A DNA stretch of 64,000 bases from Mercurialis annua (taxonomy: Eukaryota > Streptophyta > Magnoliopsida > Malpighiales > Euphorbiaceae): assembly GCF_937616625.2 (NCBI RefSeq), contig NC_065571.1, positions 25,866,201 through 25,930,200 of the forward strand, in the 5' to 3' direction. Under the pieces are notes generated by a model. That model did no database searches, was not told the DNA's origin, and saw only the letters and a list, made by a program, of their open reading frames with translations. Of the stretch, positions 24,331 to 37,050 are shown one piece after another (position 1 is the first letter of the stretch; every line of letters begins with the position of its first letter). Position numbers and translations under genes: made by a program.

Positions 24331-26310
24331 CTAAAAAGGTGAAACGCTTGGATTTGTTTCGGAATGTTTGTAAACGTTTGGCTTAAATTGCTAAAAAGGT
24401 GAAACGATTGGATTTGTTTCGTAACGTTTGTAAATTTTTGGCTTAAATCTAAAAAAGTAAAACGTTTGGATTTGTTTGGTTTGTTTGTAAACGTTCGGCT
24501 TAAATCGCAAAAACGGGGAAAGGTTTGGATTTGTTTCGTTACATTTGTAAACGTTTGGCTTAAATCGCTAAAATGGAGAAACGTTTGGATTTATTTCGTA
24601 ACGTTTGTAAACGTTTCGTTTATATCGCTAAAAAGTGAAATATTTGGATTTGTTTCGTAACATGTGTAAACGTTTGTCTTAAATTGCTAAAAAGGTGAAA
24701 CGGTTGAATTTGTTTCGTAATGTTTGTAAACGTTTGACTTAATTTGCGAACAAAGTGAAACGCTAGTATTTGTTTCGTAACGTTTACAAACGTTTGGCTT
24801 AAATTGCTAAAAGTTGAAACACTTGGTTTTGTTTTGTAATGTTTCTAAACGTTTCGCATAAATTGCTAAAAATGAGAAACGTTTAGATTTAATTCGTAAC
24901 GTTTTAAACGTTTGATTTTTTTCGTATCGTTTGTAAACGTTTGGCTTAAATCGCTAAAAAGGTGAGAGGTTTGGATTTGTTTCTTAACGTTTGTAAACAT
25001 TAGGCTTATATCGCTAAAAAGGTGTAACAGTTGGATTTATTTCGTAACGTTTGTAAACGCTTGGCTTAAATTGCTAAAAAGGTTAAATGTTTGGATTTCT
25101 TACGTATCGTTTGTAAACGTTTGGCTTAAATCGCTAAAAAGGAAAAAAGTTTGGATTTGTTTGTAACCTTTGTAAACGTTTGCCTTAAATTGCTAATAAG
25201 GTGAAACGCTTTGATATGTTTCGTAACGTTTGCACACGTTTGGCTTAAATTGCTAGAACGGAGAAACGCTTGGATTTATTTCGTAACGTTTTTAAACGTT
25301 TGGCTTAAATTCCTAAAAGGGGAAACGTTTGGATTAGTTTCGTAGCGTTTATTAACGTTTGGCTTAAATATCTAAAAAGGTGAAACGTTTGGATTTGTTT
25401 CGTACCATTTGTAAACGTTTGGCTTAAATTGCTAAAAAGGTTAAACGTTTGGATTTATTTCGTAATGTTTGTAAACATTTAGCTTAAATTGCTAAAAAGG
25501 GGAAACATTTGGATTTGTTTCTTAATGTTTATAAACGTTTGGCTTAAATTGCTAAAAAGGTGAAACGTTGGGATTTGTTTTGAAACGTTTTAAATGTTTG
25601 GCTTATATCGCTAAAATGGGGAAACGTTTGAATTTGTTTTGTAGCGTTTGTAAACATTTGGCTAAAATCGCTAAAAAGGTAAAACGTTTGGTTTTTTTCA
25701 TAACGTTCGTAAACGTTCGGCTTAAATAGCTAAAAAGGTGAAACGCTTGGATTTCTTTCGTAATGTTTGTAAACGTTTGGCTTAAATTGCTAAAAAGTGA
25801 AATGCTTAGATTTGTTTCGTAAACGTTTGGCTTAAATTGCTAAAAAGGTGAAACGCTTGGATTTGTTTGTTAACGTTTGTAAACGTTTGGCTTAAATTGC
25901 TAAAAAGGTGAAACTCTTGGATTTGTTTGTAAACGTTTGGTTTAAATTGCTAAAAAGGTGAAAAACTTGAATTTGTTACGTATTGTTTGTAAACGTTTGG
26001 CTTAATTCTAAAAAAGTGAAACATTTTTATTTGTTTTGTAACTTTTATAAATGTTTGGCTTAAATTTCCAAAAAGGTGAAACACTAGGATTTGTTTCGGA
26101 ACCGTGTGGCTTAAATTGCAAAAAAGGTGAAAGGCTTAGAATCGTTTCGTAACGTTTGTAAACGTTTGGCTTAAATCTAAAAAAGGGAAACGTTTGAATT
26201 TGTTTGCTAACGCTAGTAAACGTTTTGCTTAAATCGCTAAAAAGGGGAAACGTTTGGATTTGTTTCGTAACGTTTGTAAACGTTTGGCTTAAATCGCTAA
26301 AAAGAGGAAA
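23874..26310. repeat. 2437-bp tandem duplication, copy 1
   Basis: Each landmark from 'tttggatttgtttcatacg' (about 23874) to 'aaagaggaaacg' (about 26301) recurs exactly 2437 bp later. I saw only a few differences between the copies, for example 'cgctaaaaagg' near 25012 against 'cgcttaaaagg' near 27449. That suggests a recent event. It contains a unit that has lost exactly decamer 2 (ggatttgtttgtaaacg, near 25919). Confidence 0.92.
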
Positions 26311-28747
26311 CGTTTGGATTTGTTTCATACGTTTTTAAACGTTTTGCTTAAATTGCTAGAAAGGCAAAATGTTTGGATTTGTTTAGTAACGTTTGTAAAC
26401 TTTTGGCTTAAATTGCTAAAAAGGTGAAACGCTTGGATTTGTTTCGGAACGTTTGTAAACGTTTGATTTAAATTGCTAAAAAGGTGAAACGATTGGATTT
26501 GTTTCGTAACGTTTGTAAATTTTTGGCTTAAATCGCAAAAAAGGGGAAACGTTTGGATTTGTTTCGTTACATTTGTAAACGTTTTGGCTTAAATCGCTAA
26601 AAAGGGGAAACGTTTGGATTTGTTTGGTAACGTTTGTAAACATTTGGCTTAAATCGCAAAAAAGGGGAATCGTTTGGATTTGTTTCGTTACATTTGTAAA
26701 CGTTTTGGCTTAAATCGCTAAAAAGGAGAAACGTTTAGATTTGTTTCGTAACGTTTGTCTTAAATTGCTAAAAAGGTGAAACGCTTGGATTTGTTTCGGA
26801 ATGTTTGTAAACGTTTGGCTTAAATTGCTAAAAAGGTGAAACGATTGGATTTGTTTCGTAACGTTTGTAAATTTTTGGCTTAAATCTAAAAAAGTAAAAC
26901 GTTTGGATTTGTTTGGTTTGTTTGTAAACGTTCGGCTTAAATCGCAAAAACGGGGAAAGGTTTGGATTTGTTTCGTTACATTTGTAAACGTTTGGCTTAA
27001 ATCGCTAAAATGGAGAAACGTTTGGATTTATTTCGTAACGTTTGTAAACGTTTCGTTTATATCGCTAAAAAGTGAAATATTTGGATTTGTTTCGTAACAT
27101 GTGTAAACGTTTGTCTTAAATTGCTAAAAAGGTGAAACGGTTGAATTTGTTTCGTAATGTTTGTAAACGTTTGACTTAATTTGCGAACAAAGTGAAACGC
27201 TAGTATTTGTTTCGTAACGTTTACAAACGTTTGGCTTAAATTGCTAAAAGTTGAAACACTTGGTTTTGTTTTGTAATGTTTCTAAACGTTTCGCATAAAT
27301 TGCTAAAAATGAGAAACGTTTAGATTTAATTCGTAACGTTTTAAACGTTTGATTTTTTTCGTATCGTTTGTAAACGTTTGGCTTAAATCGCTAAAAAGGT
27401 GAGAGGTTTGGATTTGTTTCTTAACGTTTGTAAACATTAGGCTTATATCGCTTAAAAGGTGTAACAGTTGGATTTATTTCGTAACGTTTGTAAACGCTTG
27501 GCTTAAATTGCTAAAAAGGTTAAATGTTTGGATTTCTTACGTATCGTTTGTAAACGTTTGGCTTATATCGCTAAAAAGGAAAAAAGTTTGGATTTGTTTG
27601 TAACCTTTGTAAACGTTTGCCTTAAATTGCTAATAAGGTGAAACGCTTTGATATGTTTCGTAACGTTTGCACACGTTTGGCTTAAATTGCTAGAACGGAG
27701 AAACGCTTGGATTTATTTCGTAACGTTTTTAAACGTTTGGCTTAAATTCCTAAAAGGGGAAACGTTTGGATTAGTTTCGTAGCGTTTATTAACGTTTGGC
27801 TTAAATATCTAAAAAGGTGAAACGTTTGGATTTGTTTCGTACCATTTGTAAACGTTTGGCTTAAATTGCTAAAAAGGTTAAACGTTTGGATTTATTTCGT
27901 AATGTTTGTAAACATTTAGCTTAAATTGCTAAAAAGGGGAAACATTTGGATTTGTTTCTTAATGTTTATAAACGTTTGGCTTAAATTGCTAAAAAGGTGA
28001 AACGTTGGGATTTGTTTTGAAACGTTTTAAATGTTTGGCTTATATCGCTAAAATGGGGAAACGTTTGAATTTGTTTTGTAGCGTTTGTAAACATTTGGCT
28101 AAAATCGCTAAAAAGGTAAAACGTTTGGTTTTTTTCATAACGTTCGTAAACGTTCGGCTTAAATAGCTAAAAAGGTGAAACGCTTGGATTTCTTTCGTAA
28201 TGTTTGTAAACGTTTGGCTTAAATTGCTAAAAAGTGAAATGCTTAGATTTGTTTCGTAAACGTTTGGCTTAAATTGCTAAAAAGGTGAAACGCTTGGATT
28301 TGTTTGTTAACGTTTGTAAACGTTTGGCTTAAATTGCTAAAAAGGTGAAACTCTTGGATTTGTTTGTAAACGTTTGGTTTAAATTGCTAAAAAGGTGAAA
28401 AACTTGAATTTGTTACGTATTGTTTGTAAACGTTTGGCTTAATTCTAAAAAAGTGAAACATTTTTATTTGTTTTGTAACTTTTATAAATGTTTGGCTTAA
28501 ATTTCCAAAAAGGTGAAACACTAGGATTTGTTTCGGAACCGTGTGGCTTAAATTGCAAAAAAGGTGAAAGGCTTAGAATCGTTTCGTAACGTTTGTAAAC
28601 GTTTGGCTTAAATCTAAAAAAGGGAAACGTTTGAATTTGTTTGCTAACGCTAGTAAACGTTTTGCTTAAATCGCTAAAAAGGGGAAACGTTTGGATTTGT
28701 TTCGTAACGTTTGTAAACGTTTGGCTTAAATCGCTAAAAAGAGGAAA
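26311..28747. repeat. 2437-bp tandem duplication, copy 2
   Basis: This copy is joined directly to copy 1. About 296 bp that stand before copy 1 (about 23577-23873, starting 'gtatttatttggtaacg') are absent at this junction. They are found again after this copy, from about 28748. The duplication therefore either left that block outside, or lost it between the copies. Confidence 0.92.
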
Positions 28748-31700
28748 CGTTTGTATTTATTTGGTAACGTTAGTAAACGTTTGGCTTAAATCGTTAAAAA
28801 GGGGAAACGTTTGGATTTGTTTTGTAACATTTGTAAACGTTTGTCTTAAATTGCTAAAAAGGTGAAGCGCTTGGATTTGTTTCGTAACGTTTGTAAACGT
28901 TTTGCTTAAATTGCTAAAGAGGTGAAACACTTGTATTTGTTTCGTAGCGTTTGTAAACGTTTGGCTTAAATTGCTAAAAAGGTGAAAAAATTGGATTTGC
29001 TTCGTAACCTTTGTAAACATTTTGCGTAACTCGCTAAAAAAGTGAAACGTTTGGATTTGTTTCATACGTTTTTAAACGCTTGGCTTAAATTGCTAAAAAG
29101 GTTAAATGTTTGGATTTCTTACGTATCGTTTGTAAACGTTTGGCTTAAATCGCTAAAAAGGCAAAAAGTTTGGATTTGTTTTGTAACCTTTGTAAACGTT
29201 TGCCTTAAATTGCTAATAAGGTGAAACGCTTTGATATGTTTCGTAACGTTTGCACACGTTTGGCTTAAATTGCTAAAACGGAGAAACGCTTGGATTTATT
29301 TCGTAACGTTTTTAAACGTTTGGCTTAAATTCCTAAAAGGGGAAACGTTTGGATTTGTTTCGTAGCGTTTATTAACGTTTGACTTAAATAGCTAAAAAGG
29401 TGAAACATTTGGATTTGTTTCGTACCATTTGTAAACGTTTGGCTTAAATTGCTAAAAAGGTTAAACGTTTGGATTTTTTTCTAAATGTTTGTAAACATTT
29501 AGCTTAAATTGCTAAAAAGGGGAAACATTTGGATTTGTTTCTTAATGTTTGTAAACGTTTGGCTTAAATTGCTAAAAAAGTGAAACGTTGGGATTTGTTT
29601 CGAAACGTTTTAAATGTTTGGCTTATATCGCTATAATGGGGAAACGTTTGAATTTGTTTTGTAACGTTTGTAAACATTTGGCTAAAATCACTAAAAAGGT
29701 AAAACGTTTGGTTTTTTTCATAACGTTCGTAAACGTTCGGCTTAAATAGCTAAAAAGGTGAAACGCTTGGATTTCTTTCGTAATATTTGTAAACGTTTGG
29801 CTTAAATTGCTAAAAAGGTGAAACGCTTAGATTTGTTTCATAAACGTTTGGCTTAAATTGCTAAAAAGGTGAAACGCTTAAATTTGTTTGGTAACGTTTG
29901 TAAACGTTTGGCTTAAATTGCTAAAAAGGTGAAACTCTTGGATTTGTTTCGTAACGTTTGTAAACGTTTGGTTTAAATTGCTAAAAAGGTGAAACACTTG
30001 AATTTGTTACGTATTGTTTGTAAACGTTTGGCTTAATTCTAAAAAAGTGAAACATTTTTATTTGTTTTGTAACTTTTATAAATGTTTGACTTAAATTTCC
30101 AAAAAGGTGAAACACTAGGATTTGTTTCGGATCCGTGTGGCTTAAATTGCAAAAAAGGTGAAAGGCTTGGAATCGTTTCGTAACGTTTGTAAACGTTTGG
30201 CTTAAATCTAAAAAAGGGAAACGTTTGGATTTGTTTGCTAACGTTTGTAAATGTTTTGCTTAAATCGCTAAAAAGGGGAAACGTTTGGATTTGTTTCGTA
30301 ACGTTTGTAAACGTTTGGCTTAAATCGCTAAAAAGAGGAAACGTTTCTATTTATTTGGTAACGTTAGTAAACGTTTGGCTTAAATCGTTAAAAAGGTGAA
30401 ACGTTTGGATTTGTTTTGTAATATTTGTAAACGTTTGTCTTAAATTGCTAAAAAGGTGAAGCGCTTGGATTTGTTTCGTAACGTTTGTAAACGTTTGGCT
30501 TAAATTGCTAAAGAGGTGAAACGCTTGGATTTGTTTCGTAGCGTTTGTAAACGTTTGGCTTAAATTGCTAAAAAGGTGAAAAATTTGGATTTGCTTCGTA
30601 ACCTTTGTAAACATTTTGCGTAACTCGCTAAAAAAGTGAAACGTTTGGATTTGTTTCATACGTTTTTAAACGTTTTGCTTAAATTGCTAGAAAGGGGAAA
30701 TGTTTGGATTTCTTTAGTAACGTTTGTAAACTTTTGGCTTAAATTGCTAAAAAGTTGAAACGCTTGGATTTGTTTCGGAACGTTTGTAAACGTTTGGCTT
30801 AAATTGCTAAAAAGTTGAAACGATTGGATTTGTTTCGTAAAGTTTGTAAATTTTTGGCTTAAATCGCAAAAAAGGGGAAACGTTTGGATTTGTTTCGTTA
30901 CATTTGTAAACGTTTTGGCTTAAATCGCTAAAAAGGGGAAACGTTTGGATTTGTTTGGTAACGTTTGTAAACGTTTGGCTTAAATCGCAAAAAAGGGGAA
31001 ACGTTTGGATTTGTTTCGTTACATTTGTAAACGTTTTGGCTTAAATCGCTAAAAAGGAGAAACGCTTGGATTTGTTTAGTAACGTTTGTAAACTTTTGGC
31101 TTAAATTGTTGAAAAGGTGAAACGCTTGGATTTGTTTCGGAACGTTTGTAAACGTTTGGCTTAAATTGCTAAAAAAGTGAAACGATTAGATTTGTTTCGT
31201 AACGTTTTTTAATTTTTTGGCTTAAATCTAAAAAAGTGAAACGTTTGGATTTGTTTGGTAACATTTGTAAACGTTTGGCTTAAATCGCAAAAAAGGGGAA
31301 AGGTTTGGATTTGTTTCGTTACATTTGTAAACGTTTGGCTTAAATCGCTAAAATGGAGAAACGTTTGGATTTATTTCGTAACGTTTGTAAACGTTTCGTT
31401 TATATCGCTAAAAAGTAAAATGTTTGGATTTGTTTCGTAACATTTGTAAACGTTTGTCTTAAATTGCTAAAAAGGTGAAACGCTTGAATTTGTTTCGTAA
31501 CGTTTGTAAACGTTTGACTTAAATTGCGAACAAAGTGAAACGCTTGTATTTGTTTTGTAACATTTACAAACATTTGGCTTAAATTGCTAAAAGTTGAAAC
31601 ATTTGGTTTTGTTTTGTAATGTTTCTAAACGTTTTGCATAAATTGCTAAAAATGTGAAACGTTTAGATTTAATTCGTAACGTTTTAAACGTTTGATTTTT

Positions 31701-31779
31701 TTCGTAACGTTTGTAGACGTTTGGCTTAAATCGCTAAAAAGGTGAGAGGTTTGGATTTGTTTCGTAACGTTTGTAAACA
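28748..31779. repeat. Block B, right part
   Basis: This part starts with the block 'gtatttatttggtaacg' seen before 23874. Near 29075 it changes abruptly from 'catacgtttttaaacg' to 'cttggcttaaattgc' plus 'taaaaaggttaaatg', which is the text of 25065 and 27502, so this is a recombinant join. The 'cttaattctaaaaaagtg' landmark recurs at 28438 and 30032, 1594 bp apart. This segment is found again, almost unchanged, 22493 bp and about 29324 bp downstream, inside the two E units. Confidence 0.85.
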
Positions 31780-32830
31780 TTTGGCTTAAATCGCAAAAAA
31801 GGTGCAACAGTTGGATTTGTTTCGTAACGTTTGTAAACGCTTGGCTTAAATTGCTAAAAAGATGAAATGTTTGGATTTCTTTCGTATCGTTTGTAAACGT
31901 TTGGCTTAAATCGTTAAAAAGGTGAAACGTTTGCATTTGTTTCGTAACCTTTGTAAACGTTTGCCTTAAATTGCTAATAAGGTGAAACGCTTTGATTTGT
32001 TTCGTAACGTTTGCATACGTTTGGCTTAAATTGCTAAAACGGAGAAACGCTTGGATTTATTTCGTAACGTTTTTAAATGTTTGGCTTAAATTTCTAAAAG
32101 GTGAAACGTTTGGATTTGTTTCGTAGCGTTTGTTAATGTTTGGCTTAAATAGCTAAAAAGGTGAAACGTTTGGATTTGTTTCGTACCATTTGTAAACGTT
32201 TGGCTTAAATTGCCAAAAAGATTAAATGTTTGGATTTATTTTGTAATGTTTGTAAACATTTAGCTTAAATTGCTAAAAAGGGGAAACATTTGGATTAGTT
32301 TCTTAATGTTTGTAAACGTTTGGCTTAAATTGCTAAAAAGGTGAAACGTTGGGATTTGTTTCGAAACGTTTTAAACGTTTGGCTTATATCGCTAAAATGG
32401 GGAAACGTTTGAATTTGTTTTGTAGCGTTTGTAAACATTTGGCTAAAATCGCTAAAAAGGTAAAACACTTGGATTTGTTTCGTAACGTTTGTAAACGTTT
32501 GGCTTATATCGATAAAAAGTGAAATGTTTGGATTTGTTTCGTAACATTTGTAAACGTTTGTCTTAAATTGCTAAAAAGGTGAAACGCTTGGATTTGTTTC
32601 GTAACGTTTGAAATTGTTTGGCTTAAATTGCTAAAAAGGTGAAACACTTGGATTTGTTTCGTAACGTTTGTAAACGTTTGGCTTAAATTGCTGAAAAAGG
32701 TGAAACAGTTGGTTTTGTTTCGTAATGTTTCTAAACGTTTGCCATAAATTTCTTAAAATGTGAAACGTTTGGATTTGTTTCGTAACGTTTTAAACGTTTG
32801 GTTTTGTTTTATAACGTTTGTAAACGTTTG
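31780..32830. repeat. Block B to C transition
   Basis: This diverged monomer stretch links B-type to C-type sequence. Landmarks are 'ggtgcaacagttgg' (about 31801), 'gccataaatttcttaaaatg' (about 32740) and the half-unit at 32763. It recurs at 61104-62125, with a 29-bp loss near 61650 where 'ggcttaagtttcgaaacg' replaces a longer text. Confidence 0.8.
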
Positions 32831-34689
32831 GCTTAACTCGCTAAAAAGGTGAAAGGTTTGGATTTGTTTCGTAACGTTTGTAAACATTTGGCTTAAATCG
32901 CTAAAAAGGTGAAACGTTCGGATTTGTTTCGTAACGTTTGTAAACGTTTGGCTTAAATGGCTAAAGAGGTGAAATGTTTGAATTTGTTTCGTATCGTTTG
33001 TAAATGTTTGGCTTAAATGGCTAAAAAGGTGAAACGTTTGGCTTAATTTGCTAATGAGGTGAAACGCTTTGATTTGTTTCGTAGCATTTGTATATGTTTG
33101 GCTTAAATTGCTAAAACAGAGAAACACTTGGATTTGTTTTGTAACGTTTGTAAACGTTTGGCTTAAATTTCTAAAGGGTGAAACGTTTGGATTTGTTTCG
33201 TAGCGTTTATAAAGATTTGGATTAAATTGCTAAAAACGGGAAATGTTTTGATTTATTTCATAATGTTTGTAAACGTTTGGCTTAAATCGCTAAAAAGGTG
33301 AAACGTTTGGATTTATTTTATAACATTTGTAAACGTTTGTCTTAGATTGCTAAAAAGGTGAAACGCTTGGATTTGTTTCGTAACGTTTGTAAACGTTTGG
33401 CTTAAATGTCTAAAAAGGGGAAACGTTTGGATTTGTTTCGTACCGTTTGTAAAGGTTTGGATTAAATTGCTAAAAACGTGAGATGTTTGGATTTATTTCG
33501 TAATGTTTGTAAACGTTTGGCTTAAATCTCGAAAAAGGTGAAACGTTTGGATTTATTTCGTAACATTTGTAAATGTTTGTCTTAAATTGCTAAAAAGGTG
33601 AAACACTTGGATTTGTTTCGTAACGTTTGTAAACGTTTGGCTAAATTGCTAAAAAGGTGAAACGCTTGGATTTCTTTCGTAATGTTTGTAAACTTTTGGC
33701 TTAAATTGCTTAAAAGGTGAAATGCTTAGATTTGTTTTGTAATATTTGTAAACGTTTGGCTTATATTGTTAAAAAGGTGAAACACTTGGATTTGTTTGGT
33801 TACGTTTGTAAACGTTTGTCTTAAATTGCTAAAAAGGTGAAACACTTCCATTTGTTTCGTAACGTTTGTAAACGTTTAGGTTAAATTGCTAAAAAGGTGA
33901 AAGCTTGGATTTGTTTAGTAACGTTTGTAAACGTTTGGGTCAAATCTAAAAAACAGAAACGTTTGGATTTGTTTTGTAACGTTTGTAAATGTTTGGCTTA
34001 AATTGCCAAAAAGGCGAAACGCTTAGATTTGTTTTGTAACGTTTGTAAACATTTGGCTTAAATTTCCAAAAAGGTGAAACGCTAAGATTTGTTTCGGAAC
34101 GTTTGTAAATGTTTGGCTTAAATTGCTAAAAAGGTGAAACGCTTGGAATTTTTTCGTAACGTTTGTAAACGTTTGGCTTAAATCTAAAAAAGTGAATCGT
34201 TTGGATTTGTTTGGTAACGTTTGTAAACGTTTTGCTTAACTCGCTAAAAAGGGGAAGTGTTTGGATTTGTTTTGTAACGTTGGTAAACGTTTGGCTTAAA
34301 TCGCTAAAAAGGGGAAACATTTGGATTTATTTCGTAACGTTTGTAAACGTTTGGCTTAAATCGCTAAAAAGGTGAAACGTTTGGATTTGTTTTGTAACAT
34401 TTGTAAACGTTTGTCTTAAATTGCTAAAGAGGTGAAATGCTTGGATTTGTTTCGTAACGTTTGTAAACGTTTGGCTTAAATTGCTAAAGAGGTGAAACGC
34501 TTGGATTTGTTTCGTAATGTTTGTAAACGTTTGGGTTAAATTCCTAAAAAAGTGAAAAAATGGATTTACTTCGTAACCTTTGTAAACATTTTGCTTAAAT
34601 CACTAAAAAGGTGAAACGTTTGGATTTGTTTCATACGTTTTTAAACGTTTGGCTTAAATTGCTAAAAAGGGGAAATGTTTGGATTTATT
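32831..34689. repeat. Block C unit 1
   Basis: This is the first of two copies offset by 2001 bp; the start is marked by 'gcttaactcgctaaaaagg'. It contains 'gtgaaagcttgg' (a monomer short by two bases, about 33898), 'caaatctaaaaaacag' (33941) and 'aaaaaatggatttacttcg' (about 34556). Differences from unit 2 are few, such as 'aggggaagtg' here against 'aggggaagcg' at 36251. Confidence 0.9.
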
Positions 34690-34837
34690 TCGTAACGTTT
34701 GTAGACGTTTGGCTTACATTTCTAAATAGGGGAAACGTTTGGATTTTTCTCATAGCGTTCGTAAACGTTTAGCTTAAATCGCTAAAAAGGTGAAACGTTT
34801 GGATTTATTTAGTACCTTTTGTTAACGTTTGGCTTAA
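34681..34837. repeat. D-type patch inside block C
   Basis: These 157 bp match 41589-41745 in D unit 2 with one mismatch by eye (gtagacg here, gtaaacg there). They include the rare strings 'gcttacatttctaaatagg' and 'atttagtaccttttgttaac'. They share 'tttttctcatagcg' with D unit 2, whereas D unit 1 has 'tttgtctc'. Block C has no such text at its other end (about 36690), so the piece was copied or moved between blocks. Confidence 0.82.
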
Positions 34838-36690
34838 CTCGCTAAAAAGGTGAAAGGTTTGGATTTGTTTCGTAACGTTTGTAAACATTTGGCTTAAATC
34901 GCTAAAAAGGTGAAACGTTCGGATTTGTTTCGTAACGTTTGTAAATGTTTGGTTTAAATGGCTAAAGAGGTGAAATGTTTGAATTTGTTTCGTATCGTTT
35001 GTAAATGTTTGGCTTAAATGGCTAAAAAGGTGAAACGTTTGGCTTAATTTGCTAATAAGGTGAAACGCTTTGATTTGTTTCGTAGCGTTTGTATATGTTT
35101 GGCTTAAATTGCTAAAACAGAGAAACACTTGGATTTGTTTCGTAACGTTTGTAAACGTTTGGCTTAAATTTCTAAAGGGTGAAACGTTTGGATTTGTTTC
35201 GTAGCGTTTATAAAGATTTGGATTAAATTGCTAAAAACGGGAAATGTTTTGATTTATTTCATAATGTTTGTAAACGTTTGGCTTAAATCGCTAAAAAGGT
35301 GAAACGTTTGGATTTGTTATATAACATTTGTAAACATTTGTCTTAGATTGCTAAAAAGGTGAAACGCTTGGATTTGTTTCGTAACGTTTGTAAACGTTTG
35401 ACTTAAATGTCTAAAAAGGGGAAACGTTTGGATTTGTTTCGTACCGTTTGTAAAGGTTTGGATTAAATTGCTAAAAACGTGAGATGTTTGGATTTATTTC
35501 GTAATGTTTGTAAACGTTTGGCTTAAATCTCGAAAAAGGTGAAACGTTTGGATTTGTTTCGTAACATTTGTAAATGTTTGTCTTAAATTGCTAAAAAGGT
35601 GAAACACTTGGATTTGTTTCGTAACGTTTGTAAACGTTTGGCTAAATTGCTAAAAAGGTGAAACGCTTGGATTTCTTTCGTAATGTTTGTAAACTTTTGG
35701 CTTAAATTGCTAAAAAGGTGAAATGCTTAGATTTGTTTTGTAATATTTGTAAACGTTTGGCTTATATTGTTAAAAAGGTGAAACACTTGGATTTGTTTGG
35801 TTACGTTTGTAAACGTTTGTCTTAAATTGCTAAAAAGGTGAAACACTTCCATTTGTTTCGTAACGTTTGTAAACGTTTAGGTTAAATTGCTAAAAAGGTG
35901 AAAGCTTGGATTTGTTTAGTAACGTTTGTAAACGTTTGGGTCAAATCTAAAAAACAGAAATGTTTGGATTTGTTTTGTAACGTTTGTAAATGTTTGGCTT
36001 AAATTGCCAAAAAGGCGAAACGCTTAGATTTGTTTTGTAACGTTTGTAAACATTTGGCTTAAATTTCCACAAAGGTGAAACGCTAAGATTTGTTTCGGAA
36101 CGTTTGTAAATGTTTGGCTTAAATTGCTAAAAAGGTGAAACGCTTGGAATTTTTTCGTAACGTTTGTAAACGTTTGGCTTAAATCTAAAAAAGTGAATCG
36201 TTTGGATTTGTTTGGTAACGTTTGTAAACGTTTTGCTTAACTCGCTAAAAAGGGGAAGCGTTTGGATTTGTTTTGTAACGTTGGTAAACGTTTGGCTTAA
36301 ATCGCTAAAAAGGGGAAACATTTGGATTTATTTCGTAACGTTTGTAAACGTTTGGCTTAAATCGCTAAAAAGGTGAAACGTTTGGATTTGTTTTGTAACA
36401 TTTGTAAACGTTTGTCTTAAATTGCTAAAGAGGTGAAATGCTTGGATTTGTTTCGTAACGTTTGTAAACGTTTGGCTTAAATTGCTAAAGAGGTGAAACG
36501 CTTGGATTTGTTTCGTAATGTTTGTAAATGTTTGGGTTAAATTCCTAAAAAAGTGAAAAAATGGATTTACTTCGTAACCTTTGTAAACATTTTGCTTAAA
36601 TCACTAAAAAGGTGAAACATTTGGATTTGTTTCATACGTTTTTAAACGTTTGGCTTAAATTGCTAAAAAGGGGAAATGTTTGGATTTGTT
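34832..36690. repeat. Block C unit 2
   Basis: This is the second C copy, in register with unit 1 at a constant 2001-bp offset as far as 'gctaaaaaggggaaatg'. After about 36690 the two copies diverge: unit 1 runs into the D-type patch, while unit 2 runs into 'ggctaagattgataaaatgg'. Confidence 0.9.
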
Positions 36691-37050
36691 TTGTAACGTT
36701 TGTAAACGTTTGGCTAAGATTGATAAAATGGTGAGACGCTTGGACTTGTTTCGTAACGTTTATAAACGTTTGGCTTAAATTGCGAAAAAGGTGAAACGCT
36801 TGGATTTGTTTCGTAACGTTTGTAAACGGTTGGCTTAAATTGCTAAAAAAGGTGAAACAATTGGTTTTGTTTCGTAATGTTTCTAAACGTTTGGCATAAA
36901 TTGATAAAAATGTGAAACGTTTGGATTTGTTTCGTAACGTTTTAAACGTTTGGTTTTGTTTCATAACATTGGTAAACGTTTGGCTTAAATCTCTAAAAAG
37001 GTGAAAGGTTTGAATTTGTTTCGTAACATTTGTAAACGTTTGGCTTAAAT
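36691..37050. repeat. C to D linking monomers
   Basis: These six monomers or so are marked by 'ctaagattgataaaatgg', 'gcttggacttgtttcg' and a half-unit near 36920. The same order is seen at about 46010-46270 and at 63768-64000, so this link belongs to the C-type block and travels with it. Confidence 0.78.
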
